Below, piece by piece: positions 8,852-17,231 of a DNA stretch of 59,801 nucleotides (the first letter of the stretch is position 1; each line of letters opens with the position of its first letter). Source of the stretch: Fibrobacter sp. (lineage in GTDB: Bacteria; Fibrobacterota; Fibrobacteria; Fibrobacterales; Fibrobacteraceae); assembly GCA_024398875.1 (NCBI GenBank), contig JAKSIJ010000006.1, positions 1 to 59,801 on the forward strand, in the 5' to 3' direction. Under the pieces are notes generated by a model. The model saw only the letters and a program-made list of their open reading frames with translations, made no database searches and had not been told where the DNA came from. The translations under genes and the position numbers were made by a program.

Positions 8852-9529
8852 ATGAAGAAGATGTTCCTCGCCGTGCTCACCTCCCTGGCTCTCTGCAGCT
8901 ATGGCTTTGCACAAGATGACGATGACGAATACGAAGAAGACGAAGCCCCTGCCAAAGTGGTGAAGAAGGCCGCCGTCGAAGAAGACGAAGAAGAGGAAGA
9001 AGACGCCGCTCCTGCTAAGAAAAAGGAAAAGAAGTCTTCCAGAAAAGCTGGCGAAGCCTTCGTTGGCTTCGGCATTGACCTGAGCGACGCTATTGTCGGT
9101 GGCCTTGATGGTTCCGTAGCTCGCTTTAGTGTGGCATTCAAGCTGAACCCCTCCATGGAACTTTCTGCCATTTTCGGCATGTACCATCATGGTGAAACCA
9201 CAGCTGATGTGAACGGAACTGAAGTTGGCGCAGAAGACAACTATACCGCTCTCTCCATTGGTGTCGGTTTTGACTACTACTTGGGAACCCCTATCCTCCC
9301 CACCTCCATTGGCGGACAGGTTATCTATGATAGTTTCGATGAAGACAACAGCGCCCTCGAATTCAACATTCTCTTTGGCGCACATGCCGAAGTGGTGAAG
9401 AATTTCGTTGTGTCTGCCCAGATTGGTCTTGGCATCAATTACATCATGGGTAAGGAAGGCGATACCGACACTTCCCGTCTTGACTTCGGATTTGCTCCGG
9501 GCATCAAGGCCACTTGGTACGCTTTCTAA
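8852..9529 (+). CDS. Outer-membrane beta-barrel protein with acidic N-terminal linker
   Basis: This 225-residue protein starts MKKMFLAVLTSLALCSYGFAQ, a clear type I signal peptide. I chose this start because an AAGGAG site lies 10 bases upstream; a frame from 8819 would lack one. After cleavage comes a roughly 40-residue stretch of Asp, Glu, Lys and Ala, then a domain of alternating glycine-rich beta strands (GEAFVGFGIDLS ... GLGINYIMG ... GFAPGIKATWYAF) ending in an aromatic residue, as expected for a small outer-membrane barrel. It is a single-gene unit with its own promoter and a strong terminator, which suggests high expression. The ligand or role is unknown. Confidence 0.85.
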   Translation: MKKMFLAVLTSLALCSYGFAQDDDDEYEEDEAPAKVVKKAAVEEDEEEEEDAAPAKKKEKKSSRKAGEAFVGFGIDLSDAIVGGLDGSVARFSVAFKLNPSMELSAIFGMYHHGETTADVNGTEVGAEDNYTALSIGVGFDYYLGTPILPTSIGGQVIYDSFDEDNSALEFNILFGAHAEVVKNFVVSAQIGLGINYIMGKEGDTDTSRLDFGFAPGIKATWYAF

Positions 9530-9553
9530 TCGGAAGGTCTAGCTAAAACATTT

Positions 9554-9584
9554 AATGCTGCCCCAACTGGGGCAGCATTTTTTT
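9554..9584 (+). terminator. Strong intrinsic terminator of the barrel protein gene
   Basis: A perfect 11-bp stem (AATGCTGCCCC / GGGGCAGCATT) with the four-base loop AACT is followed by five more T. It ends transcription 25-55 bases after the stop codon. Confidence 0.93.
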
Positions 9585-9588
9585 CTGA

Positions 9589-9621
9589 GATTGCTTCACC
9601 CCCTAAGGGTTCGCAATGACG
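9589..9621. repeat. Dispersed CGCAATGACG-type intergenic repeat (single unit)
   Basis: The stretch starts GATTGCTTC and ends TCGCAATGACG, with CCCTAAGGG in the middle. It is nearly the same as the second unit of the array at 50289-50451, so it belongs to a dispersed family of short intergenic palindromic repeats. Confidence 0.7.
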
Positions 9622-9654
9622 TTTTGGGGGTTGAGCAGGCGATAGCGAGGTTTT

Positions 9655-10515
9655 CTACTGCACCAGCACGGCACCTACATAAATGTTAAACAGCCATTGT
9701 CCCCACAAATACATTACTGGGGCTGACACAGCCAAAAAGGGACCAAAGGGAATTTGGCCGGAGCCATCCGTTTTGCCTTTCTTTTCCACAATTTTTGCCC
9801 AGGGGACCATCACGATTATTCCTAGGATTGCAGCCAAAATCAAGGTTTCTACAGCACCCGTTATACCCATTAAGGCGCCATATCCAGCAAGAAGTTTCAC
9901 ATCCCCAAAACCCATGGCATCCTTCTTCAAAACTTTCGAAGCTACAAAGCCCAACAGGTAAAGTCCGCCACCGGCGGCCACCGCGCCGATCAAGCTTTCG
10001 AAGGGAGTAATTCCACCTGGAACAATGGAGAGGAGAAGCCCCACCACGATTCCACCTATAGAAATGGAATCGGGGATTAATTTGTACTTAAAATCAACGG
10101 CACAAACCGGATAGGCTCCTAGAAGAAGCCAGAACATGGCAAAGGCATCGGCCCACACCACAGGGCTCAGAACTGGAGCTGTAAAAAGTTCCGGAACAAC
10201 AGAACCGTAATTAACAACAACAGCGGCAAACAATGCCAGTGCGCCCAAAAGTCCACACAATGATTCACCAATAGGATAAATGACGCTTATGGGCTGTTTA
10301 CAACAGGCACTTTTACCCCTAAGCCAAAGCCAACCCACAATCGGAAGATTATAATAGATGGGGATTCGCTTTTTACAGAGGGGACAGTGAGAAGGCGGGT
10401 TGATAAGGGAAATTCCCCTTGGCATCCGATACACAATCACGTTATAAAAGCTGCCCACACAAGCGCCTAGAATGAAAAAAAGAATGAGGGCGTACCATAA
10501 GGGGATTTCTTCCAT
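9655..10515 (-). CDS. Prepilin leader peptidase / N-methyltransferase (type IV pilin, A24 family)
   Basis: This inner-membrane aspartic protease cleaves the leader of type IV pilins or pseudopilins and methylates the new N-terminus. The 286-residue protein has the usual order: a first membrane helix with GACVGSFYNVIVYRMPRG, a cytoplasmic Cys region (CPLC), and then several helices that carry the two catalytic aspartates (VDFKYKLIPDSI and GFGDVKLLAG). The second Cys pair is shifted: GKSACCK stands where GKCxxC is usual, so zinc binding may be altered. It is a lone gene here, with no pilin or assembly ATPase in the window. Confidence 0.93.
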   Translation of the reverse strand: MEEIPLWYALILFFILGACVGSFYNVIVYRMPRGISLINPPSHCPLCKKRIPIYYNLPIVGWLWLRGKSACCKQPISVIYPIGESLCGLLGALALFAAVVVNYGSVVPELFTAPVLSPVVWADAFAMFWLLLGAYPVCAVDFKYKLIPDSISIGGIVVGLLLSIVPGGITPFESLIGAVAAGGGLYLLGFVASKVLKKDAMGFGDVKLLAGYGALMGITGAVETLILAAILGIIVMVPWAKIVEKKGKTDGSGQIPFGPFLAVSAPVMYLWGQWLFNIYVGAVLVQ

Positions 10516-10630
10516 AAAAACCTCGTTTTCCTCACTTTAATATGCCTGCTAGAACAAGCGTTTCAAGTCCGTTTTCAAAATAAAAAGATAAATTTATATC
10601 TACGAATTGGTGTAAAAAAAGGAATGCGCT

Positions 10631-13600
10631 ATGGGTTTTAGAAGCACATGTTTTTTTGTTATGCTGGCAGCAGCCATTCTCCTGAGCGGATGCTCCCGCG
10701 AATCTTCTGTTCGTGAGAACGTCACCCTGCGGAACAACCATTCCGTTGTCTTTGTTTCCACCCACCCCTTCAAGAACCCTGAAGCCTTTGCCGATTCCGT
10801 CACCAACCTCTCCAACCCCGATTCCGTCCTCGTACCCGACACCATTACAGTAACCATCAACGACACCATCTACATGATGGGATTCTTAAAACATTATTCT
10901 GAACGAATCGGACGCTATTATTGGATTCTAGACAGTTTGTTCAAAGACAATTCTGGAAAATTCAGCAAGAAAGAAATTTCCAAAATCAGTAAAAACGCTA
11001 CGCCAATCGCATGGGCCTACCCTCAAGCCGGAGTGTATTCCCCCCTATTCGTTGCCATTGACGGAAACAATGCAACCGACACCGCCGGTGCAGACCAGTT
11101 CATCCGCGTTATAAATACGCCACCATTCCTTTCCGTGCCCAAAGATACTCTTTGGACAAAACACAAAACTCCCATCACTTTCCCTATCGCCGCACTAGAT
11201 TCCTTCGGCATTATCAAAGATGTCAAGGTTGATTTGGATGCAAGCAAAAAGAAGGCCTCCCCTAAAACATGGAAGTACCAGCAGATAGAAAACACAGACT
11301 CTCTCTTATTAACCATTCCCTACGATTCAAACTATGTGGATTCCCTTGGAAACCAAATGATATACGTTTCCGTAACCGATGACGATGACAATGAAACCCT
11401 AGACAGCGTCCACATCCACTTCAACCAACTACCGAAGCTTGAATTGCAATCCCCTCCTGATGGATCAAGGCAAAACAAAAATGCGCGTTTTGCCTTCTAC
11501 TATCAAGCTACCGACATTGATAACCCCGCTGCAGTTCGCTACTTCATCCGGGCAGCCAAGACACGCGATAACAGTGGTGAAGCCCCTGTACTTAATGACG
11601 GAGACATCATAGCTGGAGACTTACAGGCAACAAGTTTTGAAATCATTACCCCAGACACAACCAAGTTGCTAATCGAGAAGAACGGCCATTTCTATATGAG
11701 TAAAGATGGGGTTATTAACGAGGACGCAGGAGAAAAGCACGCAGAAGGTCGCATTTTCTGGGATGTCTGGGTTTCTGATGGATATGACACTGTTTATGCG
11801 GACAAAATACAAGATAATGGCAAATCACGCTCCAGAAGTTTCTTCCTAGGCGATCCCGGTGCAACAACGGGAACCTTCAAGGGCGTATTCAAATTTGATG
11901 GGCTAGGGGATTCAAGCTATGCCGACGCACGTATCTCATTCCAAGATGCAGAAGGAAACAACTTTGACGCAACAATTAAGAGCAATGGATATTTTGAAGC
12001 AAAGGTTCCCCCTGGAATTTACTCTATGGCAGTATCAGACCTTATCTTGGGTAGAGGATACCCCGAGTACAAGAGGGACAGTCTTTTCATTGAGGTCGAC
12101 GACACACGTGACCTCGGGAAAATAATTTTAAAAGACACCAGCAAGCCTAATATACGGCTAACAGACAAAGACAGCGTCCTTTACTCCAGAAACGACACCT
12201 TTGCGGGAACATTCGTTGACAGCGGTTCACAAGTTAAAACGGCATCGGCCTGGCTAGATGACGCTCCTCAAACATTCTCTTTCCTCTCCTATGCAAAGTG
12301 GAGCGTTGTTTTAGCAGATCTCGCCGACGGCGAGCATTTATTTAAAATGGTTGCTCAAGACAGTGCTGGGAATATTTCAGACACTTCAGCATTTAGATTT
12401 TCCGTTCGGGCAACAAAAATTTCCCTTAACATTAATGGATTGAGCAACATGACGAGGGATTCTATCAGCATTCAGGCAACCATCTCTAATGCAAAGCCCG
12501 AAGTGACCTCATTATCATGGAACCTCCTTGATACGAGTGGAACAAAAATCGCAACTACCACGACTAAAGTCTCTAATAATAAATCAACTTTATTTATGGA
12601 CACAACCACATTCAGAAAACTATTCGGTGTGTCCGTGGAGAGAAATGTCCCTTATAACATATACGCAACATCTTCACAGGACGCGACATCCGATAGCGTT
12701 AGCTTCGGATTCCTTGGTGATAAGCCCATGGTTATCTTCAAAGCACCTACAAACGGTACGACAGTTTCGATCAATGATTCCATCTTCCCCGTACTTGAAG
12801 CATACGCAAATAACAGTGACGGAACGGAATCCTACGAGCTTAGCTGGACTTGCGAAAAAGCCGTTTCGTGCCCAGCAACAAATGAATTGACAGCACCCAT
12901 CAGTTGGAAGGTTCCTGGAGAATACAAGCTGACCGTTTCTATCAAAAATAAAGAGGGTAAAACGACTAGTCTTAGCATTACCGTCCATGTAATTGCAGAC
13001 CCTCCTACCATAAAAGTTCAAACTGACGAGGACACAATCCGTACAAAAATCAATACTAACTACAATATTCCCATAAATGCTGCCGACAAGTATGGGACCA
13101 TCACTGCAATTTCCGCAACCTGCAGTGGGAAGTCCAGCGCGGCTCAAAGTTTCTCAATTTCTCCATTCAGCCCACAAAAAAATATCCAGGATTCCATCCT
13201 CGTCACCCTTCCTGAAAATGAAGACCGTAACTATAAATGCATCGTTAAGGCCACCGATGACGACAACGAAATAGGATATGACACACTGTTCTTTGTTGTT
13301 GTTCTAGATGAACCGCATGTTTCATTGAACATCAAAAAACAAACTCTGACAATCCTCGACCCGGTAAGTCTGAATTTTGACGCAGTCGATTCCATTGGTT
13401 TTATCGCCAAATACGAGTTCGGTTGTCATCACAAGAGAGATTCCATCCAATATATTCTTAAAGATTTCGGAGGAGAGGCGCCCTTTATTACGATGCCTAG
13501 AGATTCTGGCATGTACTTCTGCGCCATAAGGGTCACCGACGATGATGGATTAACCGCAAGTGATACCGCTTCTTATCACGTGTTATTAGACCCTCCCTCC

Positions 13601-16027
13601 GTTTATGCCCAAGGGCCCTATACGGTCACAATCAATGACAACCTTTCGCTCGATGCCATTGCCAACGACGAAATGGGTTCTATTGTGGAATATGCATGGG
13701 GTTGTGGAGCCTCCCAATCTGACAGTATAGAATTCTCGCATTTCTCTACAAACACGCCCCAATATACCGCTACCATGCCAAGCATGCCAGAAAATGATTA
13801 CATCTGTATTATCCGTGTTACTGATGACGATGGAAATCAAGCAATGGACACGACTCACATTGAAATAATTCTCGCTCCCCCAACCGTAAATGTTGCAAAC
13901 GAGACCGCCGTTATCCGACAAGGGTATAACATCGTTCTAAATGCGGACGCCTACGATTATCCCAACTTCCCAGGAGAAATTGTAAAGAAGGAGTGGAGCT
14001 GCGGAGAAAATTCCAATGCCATCAACTCCAATTGGCAAACTGTATCCAGCTATGATACTGTATGGAAAGCACCCGCGGCAGTTGCCAAACTGTACTGCAT
14101 AGCCCGAGCAACTGATGATGACGGGAACATTGCCCAAGACACCATGGTATGCACCTATTCCACTGATTTGCCCATAATCAGCGTAAAAGAAGATTCCCTG
14201 TTTGCCGTCCCCGGCGACGTGATTACCCTAGGCGCGGATACAAACTCCGTCTGGCAAGGAATCAACTGGTACAACTGGCAATGTTTTGACGCAGCAACGA
14301 AAAAACCGTTGGAAAATTTTTCCAAGCTTGATTACAAATCCAATTACAATCAAGTCGTCAACTTTAACAACGCCCATTCGGACAAACTCCCTTATTTCTA
14401 CGCAACGAAAGACATCGCTGCTGACGGAAAGGACATGTATTGTGTCATCCGCGCGGAAGAATCCAGTACCAAAGTAGAATTTGCAGATACAAGCTATATC
14501 ACGGTCATTTCTCAGGCGCAGAAACCCATAGGAGTCATATCCGTTGCAGATACCATCTACCTACGAAACAGCGACATTAGTTTGACTGGCAAAGCCAAAT
14601 ACTTCTATAGCAATGATTGGGGCGGATACAACTCCATCAATGGTCTGATTGGAGATGATGATGCGCGCGACTATTGGTGGAAATTCGGCACCCTAGAAGG
14701 CGACAACTACTACCAGGGTTTGCCTTCTGGCCTATTAGACACAAACATCAGCGAATTCAACGAAGCTTTTATTCGCCCTATGACGGAAACGGAGTTTAAC
14801 ATCTGTCTTGATTTTCGTGATAGCACAAAAGAAACAATTGTTCAATCCTTCCTGTCCAAGCACCAAGCCGATGAGGTCTGTCGAACCATCTATGTGCGCA
14901 AGGCATGGAAAAATTTATCCAATGATACCGTATTGGAATACAACAACAAGACTCCTATTCCTCCTGTTATAACAACGATAGGAACCAAACCCCTTGTTGT
15001 ATATGCTATAGGAAACAACTCCATTCACAGCAAATACTACGATGGTTCCAAATGGGTGGACACGCAAACTCCATCCCTAACCAACAACATTCTAGAACTG
15101 AAATTGGAAAACAATGGTAGCGATGCATACCTTGCCATTCTAACCACTGATGGCGTACTCTCTATATACAAATCCACTAGCGGGACTTCTGCATGGTCCG
15201 CCTACGGTACTACAATTAAAGGCATCAGTACCGCCGACGTAATCTGCCGCTCCGGAGCAGCTCCCGTCATCGCCTACATCAAGTCCTCAGCACCTTACTT
15301 CTCCTACCTCAACGGTACCAGTTGGAAGGAAACTAAAATCACTGGGACCACCACCAAGTTCAGCGAAATCAAGGGTACCTTCGCAACAACAAGCAATCTG
15401 CTCGTGTTCGTCTATGTCAGCATTGACAATTCCGATAATTACGCTTCCAACTATGCGATTTATGGCAGTGATTACAGCAAAAAAGTTGCTGACAAAATTT
15501 TTGAAAACAACAAAAACATACATAACGCAAAATTCGCTACTGACGGAAGTACCCTCTACATGGCCTTCTTGAACCAGGATATTGAAAACATGAGAACGGG
15601 ACCCTACGCTTTCAAAGGAACCGTTTCGGCTACCGAAATTAAGTGGACGAATGGCGTTGGATTCAATACCAATATCAAGCCCGGCACCACAGCCTACAGC
15701 ATCAACCTTGCCATCCGTAACGGAACACTATTCGCAGCTTTTGACAATAGCTGGCTCAATTCCGCCCAAACGCAAGTCTACTATCATGATGGTACTGGAT
15801 GGTATCCATATGGTGAAACAGATCTTCCCTACTTCAACAAGGATTTCTACAATACTCATGGCTACTACCTTCGCGGATACGCCCCCTCACTAAGCGTTTC
15901 CTCCGATGGTAAAGTTTACCTCTCCATGCTAGGCTGGGAGAATACCGGTGGTGCCGATAGAAACTACGGACCTATCGTGATGAAGTACGTGGCTGACAAC
16001 TGGACCGTCAAAGATTTTAGGAATTAA
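10631..16027 (+). CDS. Giant lipoprotein with tandem Cys-paired Ig/PKD-like repeats
   Basis: The 1798-residue protein has a lipoprotein signal (MGFRSTCFFVMLAAAILLSGC, lipobox LSGC). Long Asp/Thr-rich beta regions follow. From about residue 790 to 1295 there are five tandem modules of about 95 residues, each ending in a Y-x-C-x-x-(R/K)-x-T-D-D-D-(G/N) like strand (the fifth is degenerate). In the last four a matching (W/F)-x-C lies about 35-50 residues earlier, which looks like an Ig-fold disulfide. Earlier modules (residues about 150-400 and 400-750) carry similar Asp-rich turns (TDDDDNETLDS) and a carboxypeptidase-regulatory-like segment. The last 370 residues have short repeats of a beta-propeller type (SDGKVYLSMLG near the end). 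I infer a surface adhesin or substrate-binding protein. The next gene begins 3 bases after its stop. Confidence 0.85.
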   Translation: MGFRSTCFFVMLAAAILLSGCSRESSVRENVTLRNNHSVVFVSTHPFKNPEAFADSVTNLSNPDSVLVPDTITVTINDTIYMMGFLKHYSERIGRYYWILDSLFKDNSGKFSKKEISKISKNATPIAWAYPQAGVYSPLFVAIDGNNATDTAGADQFIRVINTPPFLSVPKDTLWTKHKTPITFPIAALDSFGIIKDVKVDLDASKKKASPKTWKYQQIENTDSLLLTIPYDSNYVDSLGNQMIYVSVTDDDDNETLDSVHIHFNQLPKLELQSPPDGSRQNKNARFAFYYQATDIDNPAAVRYFIRAAKTRDNSGEAPVLNDGDIIAGDLQATSFEIITPDTTKLLIEKNGHFYMSKDGVINEDAGEKHAEGRIFWDVWVSDGYDTVYADKIQDNGKSRSRSFFLGDPGATTGTFKGVFKFDGLGDSSYADARISFQDAEGNNFDATIKSNGYFEAKVPPGIYSMAVSDLILGRGYPEYKRDSLFIEVDDTRDLGKIILKDTSKPNIRLTDKDSVLYSRNDTFAGTFVDSGSQVKTASAWLDDAPQTFSFLSYAKWSVVLADLADGEHLFKMVAQDSAGNISDTSAFRFSVRATKISLNINGLSNMTRDSISIQATISNAKPEVTSLSWNLLDTSGTKIATTTTKVSNNKSTLFMDTTTFRKLFGVSVERNVPYNIYATSSQDATSDSVSFGFLGDKPMVIFKAPTNGTTVSINDSIFPVLEAYANNSDGTESYELSWTCEKAVSCPATNELTAPISWKVPGEYKLTVSIKNKEGKTTSLSITVHVIADPPTIKVQTDEDTIRTKINTNYNIPINAADKYGTITAISATCSGKSSAAQSFSISPFSPQKNIQDSILVTLPENEDRNYKCIVKATDDDNEIGYDTLFFVVVLDEPHVSLNIKKQTLTILDPVSLNFDAVDSIGFIAKYEFGCHHKRDSIQYILKDFGGEAPFITMPRDSGMYFCAIRVTDDDGLTASDTASYHVLLDPPSVYAQGPYTVTINDNLSLDAIANDEMGSIVEYAWGCGASQSDSIEFSHFSTNTPQYTATMPSMPENDYICIIRVTDDDGNQAMDTTHIEIILAPPTVNVANETAVIRQGYNIVLNADAYDYPNFPGEIVKKEWSCGENSNAINSNWQTVSSYDTVWKAPAAVAKLYCIARATDDDGNIAQDTMVCTYSTDLPIISVKEDSLFAVPGDVITLGADTNSVWQGINWYNWQCFDAATKKPLENFSKLDYKSNYNQVVNFNNAHSDKLPYFYATKDIAADGKDMYCVIRAEESSTKVEFADTSYITVISQAQKPIGVISVADTIYLRNSDISLTGKAKYFYSNDWGGYNSINGLIGDDDARDYWWKFGTLEGDNYYQGLPSGLLDTNISEFNEAFIRPMTETEFNICLDFRDSTKETIVQSFLSKHQADEVCRTIYVRKAWKNLSNDTVLEYNNKTPIPPVITTIGTKPLVVYAIGNNSIHSKYYDGSKWVDTQTPSLTNNILELKLENNGSDAYLAILTTDGVLSIYKSTSGTSAWSAYGTTIKGISTADVICRSGAAPVIAYIKSSAPYFSYLNGTSWKETKITGTTTKFSEIKGTFATTSNLLVFVYVSIDNSDNYASNYAIYGSDYSKKVADKIFENNKNIHNAKFATDGSTLYMAFLNQDIENMRTGPYAFKGTVSATEIKWTNGVGFNTNIKPGTTAYSINLAIRNGTLFAAFDNSWLNSAQTQVYYHDGTGWYPYGETDLPYFNKDFYNTHGYYLRGYAPSLSVSSDGKVYLSMLGWENTGGADRNYGPIVMKYVADNWTVKDFRN

Positions 16028-16029
16028 GT

Positions 16030-16479
16030 ATGAATATTGAAATCGCTGCAATTTGTGATGCCGCCACAGCCAATGGCATGGGCGGACGGCTTAACATTCT
16101 CGGAGCATTTGACCGCGTTTTTGCGAAGTTCCCCTTTGTGATTCCCCAATGCTCCGCCGCCTTTAGAATCCGCTACCAGCGGGCCGAAGTGGGTGTACAC
16201 AAACTGGTTCTCTCCATTGAAGACGTTTGCGGGCACAATATCGTCCCTGCTATGGAATCCCAGATTCCCTTTGAGCAGGTTGCAACAGGTTTTGATACAG
16301 CAGCATTGAACCTAGTACTGAATATGCAGCGGTTGAAAATTGAACGCCCCGACAAATACATGGTGCGGTTGATTATCGATGATGAGGAATACATCGCACT
16401 ACCATTGTACGTTCTGGAGGATCCTCGCTTGAGCAACCAGCCAAAGCCTCCTGCTGCCGAAAACGGACTGCCCAACTAA
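16030..16479 (+). CDS. Small cytoplasmic protein, DUF6941-like
   Basis: The 149-residue protein has no signal peptide. Its opening (IEIAAICDAATANG, then GRLNILGAFDRVFAKFPF) resembles the small DUF6941 family found across unrelated bacteria, whose role is unknown. The middle segment has an FRIRYQR strand and the end reads YIALPLYVLEDP. It starts 3 bases after the giant lipoprotein stop codon, so co-transcription is likely, although a cytoplasmic protein beside a surface protein gives no clear functional link. The family name is from memory. Confidence 0.65.
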   Translation: MNIEIAAICDAATANGMGGRLNILGAFDRVFAKFPFVIPQCSAAFRIRYQRAEVGVHKLVLSIEDVCGHNIVPAMESQIPFEQVATGFDTAALNLVLNMQRLKIERPDKYMVRLIIDDEEYIALPLYVLEDPRLSNQPKPPAAENGLPN

Positions 16480-16497
16480 AAAGGGCGGTTTTTCGCC

Positions 16498-17013
16498 ATG
16501 GCTTCCAAGATTGTCATACTCCGCCACTTGGGAATACTCGGCGCGTGTTTTGCGCTGTTCTGCAGTTGCAGTGAGATTAATGACAGTTGGGAAGTCAAGG
16601 GGGGAGGTTTTATCAAGTACAGCCTCAACGGCGGTGATGACAGAACCATTGAGCTAGAAGACGATGATGTAGAGATACCCTACATCCGGAACCACCACCA
16701 CTACCTTCTCATCACGACGCAAGCGAAAGAAAGCGATTTCGGGGACCAATTCAACATCATGGTCAACCGTCCCGTCCTGGGGGAAAACCACCCCGTAGAG
16801 GGCTATTCCTGGTTCGTGAAAGAGTTCTCTGAACGGGGATTCCTTGACGTGGACAGTAGCATTGTCCATTTGGACCAGAAAGACGATTCCACCTGGACCG
16901 CAAATCTGGACCTGTATGCGAGGGACTGCAGAAGCGACAATTGCTCCGACACCCTCCCAAGAATCCACATTACAGGCCGTTTTCGCTACTGGATTCCCGA
17001 AGACGACCGTTAA
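16498..17013 (+). CDS. Small predicted lipoprotein of unknown function
   Basis: The 171-residue protein begins with a basic stretch and a hydrophobic segment that ends LFCSCSE. This may be a lipobox with the acylated Cys at residue 24, although Ser-Cys-Ser-Cys makes the exact site uncertain. The mature part is acidic and predicted to be all-beta (YSLNGGDDRTIELEDDD; ITGRFRYWIPEDD at the end), with a Cys pair (CRSDNC) near residue 141. It lies 18 bases after the DUF6941-like gene. No family is recognised. Confidence 0.65.
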   Translation: MASKIVILRHLGILGACFALFCSCSEINDSWEVKGGGFIKYSLNGGDDRTIELEDDDVEIPYIRNHHHYLLITTQAKESDFGDQFNIMVNRPVLGENHPVEGYSWFVKEFSERGFLDVDSSIVHLDQKDDSTWTANLDLYARDCRSDNCSDTLPRIHITGRFRYWIPEDDR

Positions 17014-17056
17014 AAGCGCCAAAAACGCCTTAAAAAGCCATAAACAGCCCATTCCC

Positions 17057-17091
17057 TTGACAAAAAAAGCCCAATTTTCTACTATTGGGCT
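17057..17091 (+). promoter_or_regulatory. tRNA-Val promoter overlapping an inverted repeat
   Basis: A perfect TTGACA (17057-17062), a 17-base spacer and TACTAT (17080-17085) precede the tRNA by 14 bases. The spacer and -10 lie in an inverted repeat, AGCCCAAT (17068-17075) / ATTGGGCT (17084-17091), which could also form a weak hairpin ending the upstream genes. Confidence 0.8.
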
Positions 17092-17099
17092 ACTTTAAT

Positions 17100-17173
17100 G
17101 GACGATTAGCTCAGTTGGTTAGAGCGCCACCTTGACATGGTGGAGGTCACAGATTCGAGTTCTGTACCGTCCA
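17100..17173 (+). tRNA. tRNA-Val (anticodon GAC)
   Basis: The full cloverleaf can be folded: D stem GCTC/GAGC, anticodon stem CCACC/GGTGG with loop TTGACAT (anticodon GAC), variable loop AGGTC, and T stem ACAGA/TCTGT with loop TTCGAGT. The acceptor stem is GGACGAT against ACCGTCC, which leaves one A-C mismatch at pair 6-67. The discriminator is A and no CCA is encoded, so a CCA-adding enzyme is required. Confidence 0.96.
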
Positions 17174-17176
17174 CGA

Positions 17177-17209
17177 AAAAGCCACCTCAAAAAATTTGGG
17201 GTGGCTTTT
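17177..17209. terminator. Bidirectional terminator between tRNA-Val and the FISUMP lipoprotein gene
   Basis: The stem AAAAGCCACC / GGTGGCTTTT is extended by a T-G and a C-G pair around an A/T-rich loop. It gives a T-run on both strands, so it can stop tRNA-Val transcription rightwards and the convergent lipoprotein gene leftwards. Confidence 0.88.
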
Positions 17210-17231
17210 CGTTTATGCTAAATACGAATAA

